Shown here one piece after another: positions 50,672 to 60,280 of a stretch of 64,000 bases of DNA. The notes beneath the pieces are model-generated. The model was not told where the DNA came from, searched no databases, and was given only the letters and a program-made list of their open reading frames with translations. This DNA is from JAICJR01 sp963848495. Its GTDB lineage: Bacteria; Actinomycetota; Thermoleophilia; Solirubrobacterales; Thermoleophilaceae. The stretch lies in contig CAWKDV010000004.1 in assembly GCA_963848495.1 (NCBI GenBank), positions 1,364,001-1,428,000 of the forward strand. The letters are read 5' to 3'. The stretch's first letter is position 1. Each line of letters starts with the position of its first letter. The translations under genes were made by a program, and so were the position numbers.

Positions 50672-50996
50672 CTATTCCCCATCGGCACGCGCTCGATGGT
50701 CTTGAGTGGGAATCCATCTGAGTCGGCAGATCGCCGAACCAACCGGATTCGCACGAACGCATGTACGACCTGGGTGCAGTGACTCAGCCTCGACCCTGCA
50801 CCTGCCCGTGCGCCGGCCCGAGCAGTGCGACCTCGTCGAGGCGCTGACGCGCATCCGAGCCCGCCCGCCGCCGCCTGAACGCCGCCCGGCAAGCCTCGGA
50901 GCGATCAAACGCTGACGCACTTAACGCGATCGCCATCGGGGCCGCGCTTCGGCTCTCTCCGCGCCGCCTAACGTCGGTCGAGCGGTGGATTCAGCC
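50672..50996. other. 325-bp gap between flippase and beta-helix genes
   Basis: Only short frames without family signatures are seen. It must contain the leader and probably the promoter of the beta-helix gene, whose ribosome site is at its left edge. I found no convincing promoter boxes, terminator hairpin or repeats. Confidence 0.6.
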
Positions 50997-52508
50997 TTAG
51001 CCGGTCGTTCGTCGCGCCACGCGACGAGCCGTTCGACTGATCTCGGACCACGCCGAACCGAAGAGCGCGCGGAACACGACCAGATAGACCGCAAGACTGA
51101 CGATGGAGACGATCGCGACCTCGGCGAAGGGCGAGTGGGGGATGCTGACAACGTGCGCAGTGATAGCCCCTGCAGCGAGCGCCACGAGGCTCGCCGCGGC
51201 AGCCGGGAGGACGTCCGAAAGGAGATCAGCGGCACGAACTGCCGTCAGCCGGGACAAGATTCCCAGTTGAGCCACGGCGACCATCACGATTTGGACTCCC
51301 GCGACGGCGATACACACCGTGGACAAGCCATGCGAACTGGCGACGAGGACCGCCAACCCGGTTGCGATCAAGAACGATAGGTTCAGGGCAAGCAGTATCC
51401 GCGGCCGCCCCATAGCCAGTATCAACATCTCGGTTCCGGACATCACTGCCAGGCTCATACCCCCGACCGCGAGGATCTGGGCCGGCACGACTGCCGCTTC
51501 CCAACGCTGCCCATAGAGCCACGGCACAAGCGTCGGGGCGGTGACGATGAGGGTGGCCAGGAGAGGGAAGACCACCGACACGTTGACCCGCACGAGCCTC
51601 GAGCGCAGTAGCCTGACGTCCTCCGCGCTCCGGCTTCTCGAGAACAGGGGGAAGGCGAGTCGTGAGGTCACGCCCCCGATCTTGTCCTGATATTCGGCTC
51701 CCAGCAGGAATGCGCGCCAGTAGTACCCCACTTGGGCGGCGGGCAATCGTGCCGAGAGGATGATGTAGTCGATGTTTCGCCGCGCGATCCAGGAGAGTGA
51801 GGCAAAGGAAGCGGAAATCCCGAATGAGGCAATGCGGCGGATACACGGCCCGTGCAGCCGGGGTCGCGCTGGATGCTCCGCCCAGCACATGAGGATCGCC
51901 TCAGCCCCGACCAAGGTGAGGGCGCCTGCTATAAGCGCTTCGGCTCCAAGGCCGCCGATCGCTGCTGTCACGGACACGACGTACCCACACATGGCCGCGA
52001 CCACTTCGAAGATGCTGATGCGCTGAAAATCGAGGCGGCGTTGAAGGCGAGCGCGCGATACGACCCCGATGCTCGCGAGCACGAACGCGGGCGACGCGAG
52101 CTGTATCAGGTCCGAAGTGTCCGAGCCAAAGAGCGGTTTCGCCCAGACTGGCGCTGTGGCGAGAATGATGACCGTGGCCACCAGACCGAACGCCATGCTG
52201 AGGAACTCCGCCGTCTCTGCCTCATCCGAGTCGAACCTAGAACTCTGTACGAGGACCGCACCGAACCCCTCGAAGCTCATCACCACGCCGAGGACTGGAA
52301 GCACCAAAGCAACCGCTGCATGCCCAAACTCGGCGGGCGCTACCAGATGGGCTAGTACGATGCTCGAGATCAGCGCAGCAAGCTCACCTGCGGCACGAGC
52401 TCCTACTACCCATCGCGCCCCGGTCAGGGCGGCTTCACGGAGCTCGTCCCGAGGCAGGGAGCTGGTTGGCGCATCCTCCTGATCGGTCAGCTCTGCCTCT
52501 CGGCTCAT
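50997..52508 (-). CDS. Polysaccharide flippase, MOP/Wzx-like (second copy)
   Basis: The 503-residue membrane protein has about 14 helices: ALTGARWVVGARAAGELAAL, LAHLVAPAEFGHAAVALVL, SFEGFGAVLVQSS, RNIDYIILSARLPAAQVGYY and PLFSRSR. This is the usual opening and middle of Wzx-type exporters. ATG 52508 was preferred because GGAGCGAGG lies upstream. GTG 52598 would add 30 polar residues. It is divergent from the Wzz-like gene. It is only distantly similar in pattern to the flippase at 18688-20166, so the two are unlikely to be recent duplicates. Confidence 0.88.
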   Translation of the reverse strand: MSREAELTDQEDAPTSSLPRDELREAALTGARWVVGARAAGELAALISSIVLAHLVAPAEFGHAAVALVLPVLGVVMSFEGFGAVLVQSSRFDSDEAETAEFLSMAFGLVATVIILATAPVWAKPLFGSDTSDLIQLASPAFVLASIGVVSRARLQRRLDFQRISIFEVVAAMCGYVVSVTAAIGGLGAEALIAGALTLVGAEAILMCWAEHPARPRLHGPCIRRIASFGISASFASLSWIARRNIDYIILSARLPAAQVGYYWRAFLLGAEYQDKIGGVTSRLAFPLFSRSRSAEDVRLLRSRLVRVNVSVVFPLLATLIVTAPTLVPWLYGQRWEAAVVPAQILAVGGMSLAVMSGTEMLILAMGRPRILLALNLSFLIATGLAVLVASSHGLSTVCIAVAGVQIVMVAVAQLGILSRLTAVRAADLLSDVLPAAAASLVALAAGAITAHVVSIPHSPFAEVAIVSIVSLAVYLVVFRALFGSAWSEISRTARRVARRTTG

Positions 52509-52714
52509 CAACCTCGCTCCGGTAGCGTTCTCGACGGGCCGGATCTGGACCTCCCCCGGATCCTCCACGCGGGCGCCCCCGGGCGCAATCGATTCCACCT
52601 CAATATACTTTTTTCGCGGCTGACCGTGTTAGGGTCGTACGGTAGCCACTGGTGCCTTTCTGGGGTTGAGATCGGGAGACGTGGAGCCATTCCCGACCGC
52701 TCTGGTAAAGAACA

Positions 52715-53578
52715 ATGGATCTCGCGCTCGCAATCCACCATCTCTTGCGACACAAGCTTTGGCTGTTGCTGGTTTCAGTGGTGGCGATCGTCGCTGCTTT
52801 GAGCGTAACGTTGCGCCTCAGCTTCTCTCCGTTTGAGGTTAAGTCTAAATCGCTGGCGAGTGGGGCGGCTACCGTCGGCATCCTGGTGGACTCAAAGGAC
52901 GCGACGATTACGCCGCCCGCGGCCTCCGTCGACGCCCTTTCGCAGCGAGCCGCGCTCTACGCGCAGCTCCTGAAGGCGCAGCCCGTACGGCAGATGATCA
53001 GCAGCCGAACAGGCATTCCCTGGAAGGAAATCTCCGTGGACGGACAAACGGGTGCTCAGGGACCTACGGCCGAGAGTAACCAGCCTCGCCAAGTCCAACG
53101 CTCCGCCGAAATCACCAGTGAGACCTCTTCGAACTTGGTCTATTTCACCGTTAATTCAGGATATCCCATCATCAACGTTTACACTCAGGCTCCCACTGCA
53201 CAAGAGGCATCTACACTCGCTCAAGCCTCCGTTGATTCGCTCAGCTCATATGTCGACGGATTACAGACTCAGCTCCAAGTCTCTCCGGATGCCCGAGCCA
53301 GACTGATTCAGCTCGGCGCGCCACAGGCCGGGAAGGTGGCGTCGGGCGCAAATCTGAGTGTTTCTCTGATCGTGCTGTTCGGCGTGTTTGTCGGTGGCTG
53401 CCTGCTCATCCTGTTCATCCCGCGAATCGCTAGCGAGGTTCGACAGGCCAGGGACAGCGATTTGGATTGGATGCCTGAGTCCGAACAGGGGCCCGATTCG
53501 GACGATGCCCTAACCCGCGGGTCGACTCGCAAGGTGAAGTCGGAGAGCAAGAACCGCGAATCGGTTCGCCACGGATAG
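52715..53578 (+). CDS. Wzz-like chain-length/tyrosine-kinase-adaptor membrane protein
   Basis: The 287-residue protein has helix 1 near the start (HKLWLLLVSVVAIVAALSVTL) and an external region of about 170 residues with coil-forming segments. Helix 2 (LSVSLIVLFGVFVGGCLLILFI) and a polar cytoplasmic tail follow. The plan matches polysaccharide co-polymerase/Wzz proteins, though the usual Pro-rich motif before helix 2 is not clear. No kinase domain is fused or adjacent. Base composition is visibly lower in GC than in the first 45 kb. It lies upstream of the Wzy-GT2 fusion by 16 bp and is probably cotranscribed. Confidence 0.68.
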   Translation: MDLALAIHHLLRHKLWLLLVSVVAIVAALSVTLRLSFSPFEVKSKSLASGAATVGILVDSKDATITPPAASVDALSQRAALYAQLLKAQPVRQMISSRTGIPWKEISVDGQTGAQGPTAESNQPRQVQRSAEITSETSSNLVYFTVNSGYPIINVYTQAPTAQEASTLAQASVDSLSSYVDGLQTQLQVSPDARARLIQLGAPQAGKVASGANLSVSLIVLFGVFVGGCLLILFIPRIASEVRQARDSDLDWMPESEQGPDSDDALTRGSTRKVKSESKNRESVRHG

Positions 53579-53594
53579 GGAACCAAGGGAAGAT

Positions 53595-56033
53595 TTGGTT
53601 ACCGCCGGGCCTCAAACCGGCGATCCTCGTGCCGGTTCGCCGGCCGCCGACCAGCACGGCTTCCATCCGCGAGTGGAGGAAGGGCCGGGAGGGGATTGGC
53701 CACGCACCACGCGGATCTTGCCGTGGATGATCGCCGCGTTTCTGGTCATGGTGTGGCTTGTGCCGATCGGAGCCACGACGGTGCCGGTGGCAGTCGGTCT
53801 GCCGATCGACCCAAAGCTGGATCGCTTTGCGCTGGGCGCCATCTTCCTGGTGTGGCTCTTCTTAGTCGGCGGTGCCGGACAGTACGGGCCAGGCTGGCGA
53901 CGGGCACCGGCCAACTCGGCCGTCATGGTCTTCGTCCTGATCGCGGTTGGCAGCGTGGTGGTGAATGTGCCGGCGATCGCCCGCGCCGAGGAGATGTCGC
54001 TGGCGCTCAAGCACTTGTCGCTGCTCTGCGCCTACGTCCTGTTCTTCGTAGTGGTGGCGACCACCGTCCGCAAGGGCGAGATTCCACGCTTCGCGGTCCT
54101 CATCCTCTGCCTCGCCTGCATCACCGCTCTCGGGACCGTGATCGAGTATCGGTCCGGGACGAATCTCTTCTATCGGCTCGCGCACGATCTCCTGCCGGGC
54201 ATCCATATTGATCCCGAGGTAACGGATCAGGGAACCAGTCGTCCCAGCGTCACCGGCCCTACACAGCATGGTCTCGCGGACGCGACGATCCTTGCGATGA
54301 CGATCCCTATCGCAGTCGTCGGACTGCTCGACGCGCGTGGTCGATGGAAGCGTGTGTTCTATGCGATTGCCTTTGGCCTTCTCTTTGCCGGTGCCGTTTC
54401 GACGCTCAGGAAGACGGCGATTGTCGCGCCAGTCGCAGCGCTTCTCCCGCTGGTCCTGTATCGGCCGCGCCAAATGGCCAGACTGCTTCCGATCGTCGCG
54501 CTGTTGTCGGCCTTGGTGTTCGTGATTGCCCCCGGGGCTGTCTCGAAGATCAGCGACGAGATCGCCGGGCGTGGCAATCTCGGGAGTGAGTCGAATGTCT
54601 CGACGCTCGGCCGCACCTCGGACTACACCGCCGTGACACCGGATGTTCTCAGCCATCCGGTCCTGGGGCGGGGCTACGGAACGTACGACCCGAACGACTA
54701 CATGACGAGGGCTGTGCCGAGACGCCATCGCTTTCTTGACAACCAGTACTTGCTGCTACTGATCGAATCCGGGGTGCTGGGGGTCGTCGCCTACTTCACC
54801 ATCGGTCTCGTGGCAGCCGTGAGCTTGCATTCCGCCGCGCGGTCTCCAGATCGTGCCCGCGCTGGCCCGGCGCTTGCATTCATCGGTGCCATTTCGGCCT
54901 TTCTGGTTGCCAGCGGGCTCTTCGACATCATGTCGTTCGAACAGGTCCCCTATGTGTTCTTCTTCGTCCTCGCGCTCGCAACTCAAGTTCGCAAGAGCAG
55001 CCTCATTCACGGTCTTCACTCGGACCCTTGGCGTTTCGATCCACATCGGACATCCGTGGGTAGCGGTCCGGTCCGGCCGGCCGGAGGGATCGTGCCTAAG
55101 AGTCAGGGCCAATCGGTCCCCGATACTCGCAGGGGGCTGGCGGAGCGCTTGCTGGTGATTTCGCCGGTTCGGAACGAAGCGAGCCATATCACCCGGGTGG
55201 TTGAGGCGGTAGCGCGGCAGACCAGGCCCCCTGACCTGTGGCTGGTCGCGGATGATTGCTCGAAGGATGGGACTCTCGAGATCCTGCGGGCTCGGGAGAC
55301 CGAGATCCCTTTCCTATCGGTGCTGGAGGTGCCGCAGGCGGCGGGCAAAGGACGCGATCGGCTTGCCTTGGCGCTCGAGGCGAGGGCGTTCAACCATGCA
55401 CTGAGAACCACGAACTGGCGGGCTTTCACGCACATCGGCAAGCTCGATGGAGACATTGAGCTCCCGCCCGACTACTTCGAGCGCGTACTCGGACGGATGC
55501 GAGTCGAGCCCGGCATAGGGATCTCGGGGGGATCGATCGTCGAACTCACGAAGCGGGGCGTGTTGAAGCAGACCAGCCCGCCCGACTACCACGTGAACGG
55601 AGCTTTGAAGCTGTACACGCGCGAGTGCTTTGAGGCGATCGGCGGGATCCAAGAACGTCCTGCTTGGGACATGATCGACGAAGCCTACGCGCGCCTGCGC
55701 GGGTTCCAGACGGTGCGCGACCGCACACTCGAGGCACGGCATTACCGACGCAGCGGCACGGCCGACGGGAGGGTGCGTGGTCGCGTCCGAAACGGCCAGT
55801 TCGCGTACACGGCGCGATATTCGCTCCTGTGGGTCATGGCTCGCGCCGTGAAGATCGGGGTGACGAGCGACCCGTACGTGATTTCGGGCTGTGCCTACCT
55901 TTGGGGTTACCTCAGTTGCCTGATCCGGCGCGCCCCGCGAGTCGAAGACGAGGAATTCAAGCGTCTGGTGCGACTGGAGCATCGGCGGCGCGTTCGGCGG
56001 ATTCTCGGGATCGGTCGCGCGAGTGCCCGCTGA
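53595..56033 (+). CDS. O-antigen ligase/polymerase (Wzy-like) fused to GT2
   Basis: This 812-residue fusion starts at TTG, with AAGGGA upstream. Residues about 43-470 are a Wzy/O-antigen-ligase membrane module with about 11 helices. Landmarks are SVTGPTQHGLADATILAM, AVSTLRKTAIVAPVAAL, a loop with TPDVLSHPVLGRGYG, then RHRFLDNQYLLLLIESGVLG. After a linker, residues about 518-812 are a cytosolic GT2: LLVISPVRNEASHITRVVEA, WLVADDCSKDGTLEIL, HIGKLDGDIELPPDYF, GGSIVELTKRG, WDMIDEAYARLRGF. Fusing the polymerase to a glycosyltransferase on opposite membrane faces is unusual. I see no stop or frameshift between them. Confidence 0.87.
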   Translation: MVTAGPQTGDPRAGSPAADQHGFHPRVEEGPGGDWPRTTRILPWMIAAFLVMVWLVPIGATTVPVAVGLPIDPKLDRFALGAIFLVWLFLVGGAGQYGPGWRRAPANSAVMVFVLIAVGSVVVNVPAIARAEEMSLALKHLSLLCAYVLFFVVVATTVRKGEIPRFAVLILCLACITALGTVIEYRSGTNLFYRLAHDLLPGIHIDPEVTDQGTSRPSVTGPTQHGLADATILAMTIPIAVVGLLDARGRWKRVFYAIAFGLLFAGAVSTLRKTAIVAPVAALLPLVLYRPRQMARLLPIVALLSALVFVIAPGAVSKISDEIAGRGNLGSESNVSTLGRTSDYTAVTPDVLSHPVLGRGYGTYDPNDYMTRAVPRRHRFLDNQYLLLLIESGVLGVVAYFTIGLVAAVSLHSAARSPDRARAGPALAFIGAISAFLVASGLFDIMSFEQVPYVFFFVLALATQVRKSSLIHGLHSDPWRFDPHRTSVGSGPVRPAGGIVPKSQGQSVPDTRRGLAERLLVISPVRNEASHITRVVEAVARQTRPPDLWLVADDCSKDGTLEILRARETEIPFLSVLEVPQAAGKGRDRLALALEARAFNHALRTTNWRAFTHIGKLDGDIELPPDYFERVLGRMRVEPGIGISGGSIVELTKRGVLKQTSPPDYHVNGALKLYTRECFEAIGGIQERPAWDMIDEAYARLRGFQTVRDRTLEARHYRRSGTADGRVRGRVRNGQFAYTARYSLLWVMARAVKIGVTSDPYVISGCAYLWGYLSCLIRRAPRVEDEEFKRLVRLEHRRRVRRILGIGRASAR

Positions 56034-56970
56034 TGGACACGACCTGTGCGTGGTCATCGTTTCGCACAACAGCAAACGGTGGCTCAAGGCGGCGTTGACC
56101 AGCGTCGCCTCGCACTTAGGCACGCTCGCGGTCGATACGGTCGTCGTTGACAACGGTTCAGATGGGGCGGCGGAGTATGCAGAGAGGGAACTCCCCGGCG
56201 TCCGCAGTCTCCGCTGCCCAAACCGGGGCTTCGGGCACGCGAACAACTGGGCGCGAGGAACCGTAGACGCCCCCTTCGTGCTGTTTCTGAATCCCGACAC
56301 CGAGGTCCTAGCTGGTGAGTTCAGTCACTTGGTCGCGGTGCTCGCCCGTCATGAGCATGTCGGGTTGCTCGGGGTGCGCCAGCTGCACGCAGACGGCTCA
56401 GTGGCGCCCACGATCCGGCGGTTTCCCTCGATTTCTCACAACCTTGCGGAGGCGGTGGGCGTCGGTGGAGTCCCCGTTGCCAGGAGATTCCTCGGAGAGC
56501 GCGTATTCGAATACGACAGATACCGGAGGGAAACTATCTGCGATTGGGTCTCCGGTTCGTTCATGCTGGCTCGTCGCGAGGCCCTGGATCAGATCGACTG
56601 GTTCGACGAGCGGTTCTTCCTCTTCTCCGAGGAGACCGACCTCTGCTGGCGGCTGGGCCAGGCGGGCTGGAGCGTTCTCTACGTTCCGGACATGACCATT
56701 CGTCACTATGAGAGCGACGCAAAGGAGAATCCGTGGCTCGAAGCCCAGCTGACGTATTCGCGCCTTCAGTTCGCCCGTAAGCACTTCTCGCAGGCGGGCC
56801 AAATCGCATATCGGCTAGCCCTTGTATTCCGATACGCGTTGCGGATCGCCGCTTATGCCACGATCCGGCGGAAACAGGCGAACCGCCGTCGAACCGTGCG
56901 AGCCGCGTTCCACGCGGCAATCACTGGTCGACCGCCCTCGCCGCCTTCCACCCAGACGGCACGCGCCTGA
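56023..56970 (+). CDS. Glycosyltransferase family 2, rhamnosyltransferase-like
   Basis: The 315-residue enzyme starts at GTG, overlapping the fusion gene by 11 bp: LCVVIVSHNSKRWLKAALTS, VVVDNGSDGAAEYAE, NRGFGHANNWA, LFLNPDTEVLAGE, GSFMLARREALDQI and LFSEETDLCWRLGQAGW. This is the WbbL/rhamnosyl-type family. It is likely to add a deoxy-sugar to the repeat unit of the second polysaccharide. The Arg-rich C terminus may touch the membrane. Confidence 0.88.
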   Translation: MPADGHDLCVVIVSHNSKRWLKAALTSVASHLGTLAVDTVVVDNGSDGAAEYAERELPGVRSLRCPNRGFGHANNWARGTVDAPFVLFLNPDTEVLAGEFSHLVAVLARHEHVGLLGVRQLHADGSVAPTIRRFPSISHNLAEAVGVGGVPVARRFLGERVFEYDRYRRETICDWVSGSFMLARREALDQIDWFDERFFLFSEETDLCWRLGQAGWSVLYVPDMTIRHYESDAKENPWLEAQLTYSRLQFARKHFSQAGQIAYRLALVFRYALRIAAYATIRRKQANRRRTVRAAFHAAITGRPPSPPSTQTARA

Positions 56971-57017
56971 ATGGCCATCAGAGCCTTGGCAACGAGTCAA
57001 CACGCGGACCCCGGGCG

Positions 57018-58940
57018 ATGTGCGGAATCTGCGGAGTAGTCGAGTACCAGAGAAGCGATCCGCCGTTGGCGGAGGAGGTGCTCGAGAGGATGACCGACGC
57101 CATCCGGCACCGCGGGCCGGATGATGAGGGGCACTTTCTGGCCCCTGGCGTCGCACTTGGGATGCGTCGCCTGAGCATCATTGACCTCTCCGGTGGAGGG
57201 CAACCGATCTTCAATGAGGATCGATCGATCTGCGCGATCTTCAACGGAGAGATCTACAACTTCCGCGAGCTCCGCGCTGCCCTGGCCGCTTCAGGTCACC
57301 GCCTCGCCACTAACGGAGACACAGAGACAATCGTTCACCTGTATGAGGAGCACGGTCCCGATTTCGTCCAGCACTTGCGTGGCATCTTCGCAATCGCAAT
57401 CTGGGATACGAATCGTATGCAGCTCGTCTTGGCGCGGGACCGAATGGGTGTCAAGCCTCTGTATGTCCTGCACACGAACCGAGGCTTGGCGTTCGGATCG
57501 GAGGTGAAGTGCCTGATCGCGGGGGGACTGCTTGACGCGGAGCTTGATCCTCTTGGCGCGGAGTTGTTCATGGCGTTTGGCTATGTCCCGGGACCAAGAA
57601 CCCTCTTCGCAGGAGTGAAGAAGCTCCTGCCGGCCTCGCGCGTCGTCTGGGACGGTCGAACGGGCCAGTCCGCCTACTCGAGCTATTGGACGCCGTGGGA
57701 CGGTGCGGTCGCCCGCGGGGACGAGAGCTGGGAAGGCGATCAGGAGCGTCTACTGGACCTCCTCCGCTCCTCGGTTCGAGGTCAGATGATCAGCGACGTC
57801 CCGCTTGGGGTCATGCTTAGCGGCGGCCTTGACTCAAGCCTGATCGCCGCGCTCATGGCCGAACAGGCAAGTGGGCGGGTTAGGACGTTCGCGGTCGGCT
57901 TCGCAGACGACGAGGACAGCAACGAGCTCGCCGACGCCCGCGCGGTGGCCCAGCGCTTAGGCACCGACCACCACGAGCTTCTCACCCATGCTATGGACCA
58001 TGACGAGCTCCTCGAGGAGGTCCTCTACTACCAGGAAGAACCGGTGGCCGACCTTTCCGGTCTCGGGTTTCTGATCGTGAGCCGCTTGGCGAGGAAGCAC
58101 GTGACGGTTGCTCTGTCGGGGCAGGGTGCGGACGAGCTTCTCGGGGGGTATAGGAAGCACCAGGTTGCCGCGGCAGCATCAGCCGCGCGCCGTGTTCCGG
58201 GTTTGCCGCGGCTGATCGCGAGCTTCGGCAAGGCACTCCCAGCCGGCTCAGCCGTCGGACGGGGGACCGAAGCCATTTCCACCCACGACCCCACTCGGCG
58301 GCTGCTCGCAATGAGTCGCGTCGTTCAGGGTTCGGAGCGAAGCGTTCTGTTCGGTGATGCCGTGCTGCAGACCGGGGGCGAGTCCGCGATTGTCGAGGCC
58401 GTTGCTCAGCACCTCGATGCTCGCGCGCACTCGCCGCTCACCGAGGTGCTCCACCTCGATGCGAACCTGGCACTAGTCGACAACATGCTTCTGTACTTCG
58501 ACAAGCTGTCAATGGCGGCGTCGCTGGAGGTTCGGGTTCCGTTCCTTGACCACGATCTCGTCAGCTTCTGTTACGCGCTTCCGGACAATCGCCGTGTCCG
58601 CTTAACGCGTCGCAAGGAGCTCCTGAAGCGCGCGAGTGCCGGACTGGTCGATGCGAGGATCATCAACAAGAAGAAACGTGGCTTCTTCCGGGCGGGTCTC
58701 GGGGCATGGACGAAGCTACACCGCAGCGACTTAATGGCCGGCGTCCTGCTGGATTCTCGCGCGGTTCAGCGCGAGCTCTTTCAGCCGGACGCAGTGAGAA
58801 GTCTGCTGGCCACCGCGGGCGAGGGAGGGGTGGGCGCTGATCAGAGGTTGTTCTCCATGTTCCTACTCGAGCTCTGGCACCGGTGCTACGTAGACGGCGA
58901 CGGCGCTGGTCGTCCGGCGGCACTGAGCAAACTCGCATAA
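57018..58940 (+). CDS. asnB: Glutamine-hydrolysing asparagine synthetase family protein
   Basis: The 640-residue enzyme begins MCGICG, with Cys2 the glutaminase nucleophile after Met removal. RHRGPDDEGHF, FNGEIYNF and the N-terminal Ntn domain follow, then the ATP pyrophosphatase loop SGGLDSS at 268-274. Later come SGQGADELLGGYRKH and LEVRVPFLDHDLV. Within polysaccharide loci such AsnB-like proteins often amidate uronic acids or other acidic groups. Here it may do that and not make asparagine (inference). Its last 55 bp overlap the convergent GT4 gene. Confidence 0.93.
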   Translation: MCGICGVVEYQRSDPPLAEEVLERMTDAIRHRGPDDEGHFLAPGVALGMRRLSIIDLSGGGQPIFNEDRSICAIFNGEIYNFRELRAALAASGHRLATNGDTETIVHLYEEHGPDFVQHLRGIFAIAIWDTNRMQLVLARDRMGVKPLYVLHTNRGLAFGSEVKCLIAGGLLDAELDPLGAELFMAFGYVPGPRTLFAGVKKLLPASRVVWDGRTGQSAYSSYWTPWDGAVARGDESWEGDQERLLDLLRSSVRGQMISDVPLGVMLSGGLDSSLIAALMAEQASGRVRTFAVGFADDEDSNELADARAVAQRLGTDHHELLTHAMDHDELLEEVLYYQEEPVADLSGLGFLIVSRLARKHVTVALSGQGADELLGGYRKHQVAAAASAARRVPGLPRLIASFGKALPAGSAVGRGTEAISTHDPTRRLLAMSRVVQGSERSVLFGDAVLQTGGESAIVEAVAQHLDARAHSPLTEVLHLDANLALVDNMLLYFDKLSMAASLEVRVPFLDHDLVSFCYALPDNRRVRLTRRKELLKRASAGLVDARIINKKKRGFFRAGLGAWTKLHRSDLMAGVLLDSRAVQRELFQPDAVRSLLATAGEGGVGADQRLFSMFLLELWHRCYVDGDGAGRPAALSKLA

Positions 58941-60106
58941 GCACCTAACAGTGCGGACTCCGAGTGCTCCCAGGTGATCGCCGGGCCCCGCCGGCGCGCA
59001 GCCTCCGCCGCCTCTCGCCGGCTCGACTCACTCCGCGCAAGAGATGCGACGCGGTCGGCGAAGCTCCGGGGATTCGTGTGCGCCACGAGGCAGGCGGCGT
59101 CCGCAGCCGTGCGCCTCGTCTCAGTCAGGTCATAGGCGACAACGGGCCGTCCGCCGGCTATGTACTCGGCGATTTTGATCATTGTGGAGCGGTCGTTCAG
59201 CGAGGTCGGATGGGCAGGGTCGACGCAGATATCCGCCCCACGGATGATGGGCGGAACCTGATCTGAGTCAATCCAGCCGGTAACCCTGACCTGATCCGCG
59301 ACCCCCAACCGGTCAGCTTCCACCATGACGGTTTCGCGGGACGGGCCGTCACCCACAATCGTCAGCGTGCAGTCGGAGATCCCATGTGCATCCCGAAGGA
59401 AGGCCAGCATGGCAGGCAGGTCCCCAACATTGTCCTGCGGCGCGAGGGCACCGACGTATACGAGACGAGGATCCGACAGGACGCCGCTTCGGACCTCGGC
59501 ACCAACCGAGAGCGTCGACTCCATGGGGCCATTGCGGACGACCACGACGGACTCTGGCGCCTTGCGGCCTCGGGTTCGCGCGACTTGTGCGTAGGACTCG
59601 TTGGAGGACAGCACCAGCGAACTGATTCGAAACGTCTGGCGCTCCAGCCATAGCGAGATCAGCTTCATCCAGCGGCTGTCGGTCCGGCTCTCCACGAGTT
59701 CAGGCGTGAGGTCGTGGTGGTCGAAGACCACGCTCCTTCGAAGAAGCCGCGCGACGAGGCCCGCCGGAAAGAGAGTGTCGGGCGGGTTGTGGAGGTGCAG
59801 CACGTCCGCGCCCCGAGCGAGGAGTTGGATCGCGTGCCAGTGAAGTGCCCCAGTTGCGACTGCGAACTCCCATAGGAATCCAGTTGTCCGATCCGCTCCG
59901 GACCGCAACCTGAAGCGCCTGACCTCGACCTCTTCGATCGATTGACGGCGGGGCTGTCCGGCGCTTCGGGGCGCGATGACGGTCACGCGGTAGCCTGCTC
60001 GCGCCAGGGACCGTGCCTCCTGACGGACTCGCACATCCTGCGGAAACGCATTGTTCTCGAGAAGCATGAGCACCCAGGGCCGGACCGACGATCGGCTACT
60101 TGACAT
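58886..60106 (-). CDS. Glycosyltransferase family 4
   Basis: The 406-residue GT-B enzyme has VLMLLENNAFPQDVRVRQEA (typical of WbuB/EpsF-like proteins), DVLHLHNPPDTLFPAGLVA, VFDHHDLTPELV, LVLSSNESYAQVA, RLVYVGALAPQDNVGDLP, TIVGDGPSRETVM and IKIAEYIAGGRPVVAYD. ATG 60106 was chosen, with GGGA upstream; GTG 60121 would add five residues. It faces the aldo/keto reductase gene across a shared upstream gap and overlaps asnB tail to tail. Confidence 0.91.
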   Translation of the reverse strand: MSSSRSSVRPWVLMLLENNAFPQDVRVRQEARSLARAGYRVTVIAPRSAGQPRRQSIEEVEVRRFRLRSGADRTTGFLWEFAVATGALHWHAIQLLARGADVLHLHNPPDTLFPAGLVARLLRRSVVFDHHDLTPELVESRTDSRWMKLISLWLERQTFRISSLVLSSNESYAQVARTRGRKAPESVVVVRNGPMESTLSVGAEVRSGVLSDPRLVYVGALAPQDNVGDLPAMLAFLRDAHGISDCTLTIVGDGPSRETVMVEADRLGVADQVRVTGWIDSDQVPPIIRGADICVDPAHPTSLNDRSTMIKIAEYIAGGRPVVAYDLTETRRTAADAACLVAHTNPRSFADRVASLARSESSRREAAEAARRRGPAITWEHSESALLGAYASLLSAAGRPAPSPST

Positions 60107-60280
60107 CGTTCCCGTCGGCACCCATTAGAGCTCCACCCTCTTAATCCCAAGTGATGAGCTGAGGTATGGTGGCATTTGCTGCCTGGCAGATTTGCGGGGC
60201 TCCGTCAGCATAGTTCGGCTCGACTGCACCTCACGGGCATCAAGCTGGTTACGCCGACCTCTCGCTTGGCGGCGACGCCC

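Noticed and set aside
50706..50915. 69-residue plus-strand frame in the flippase/beta-helix gap
   Set aside because: Weak start, no motif and unusual composition. It is not supported beyond being open.
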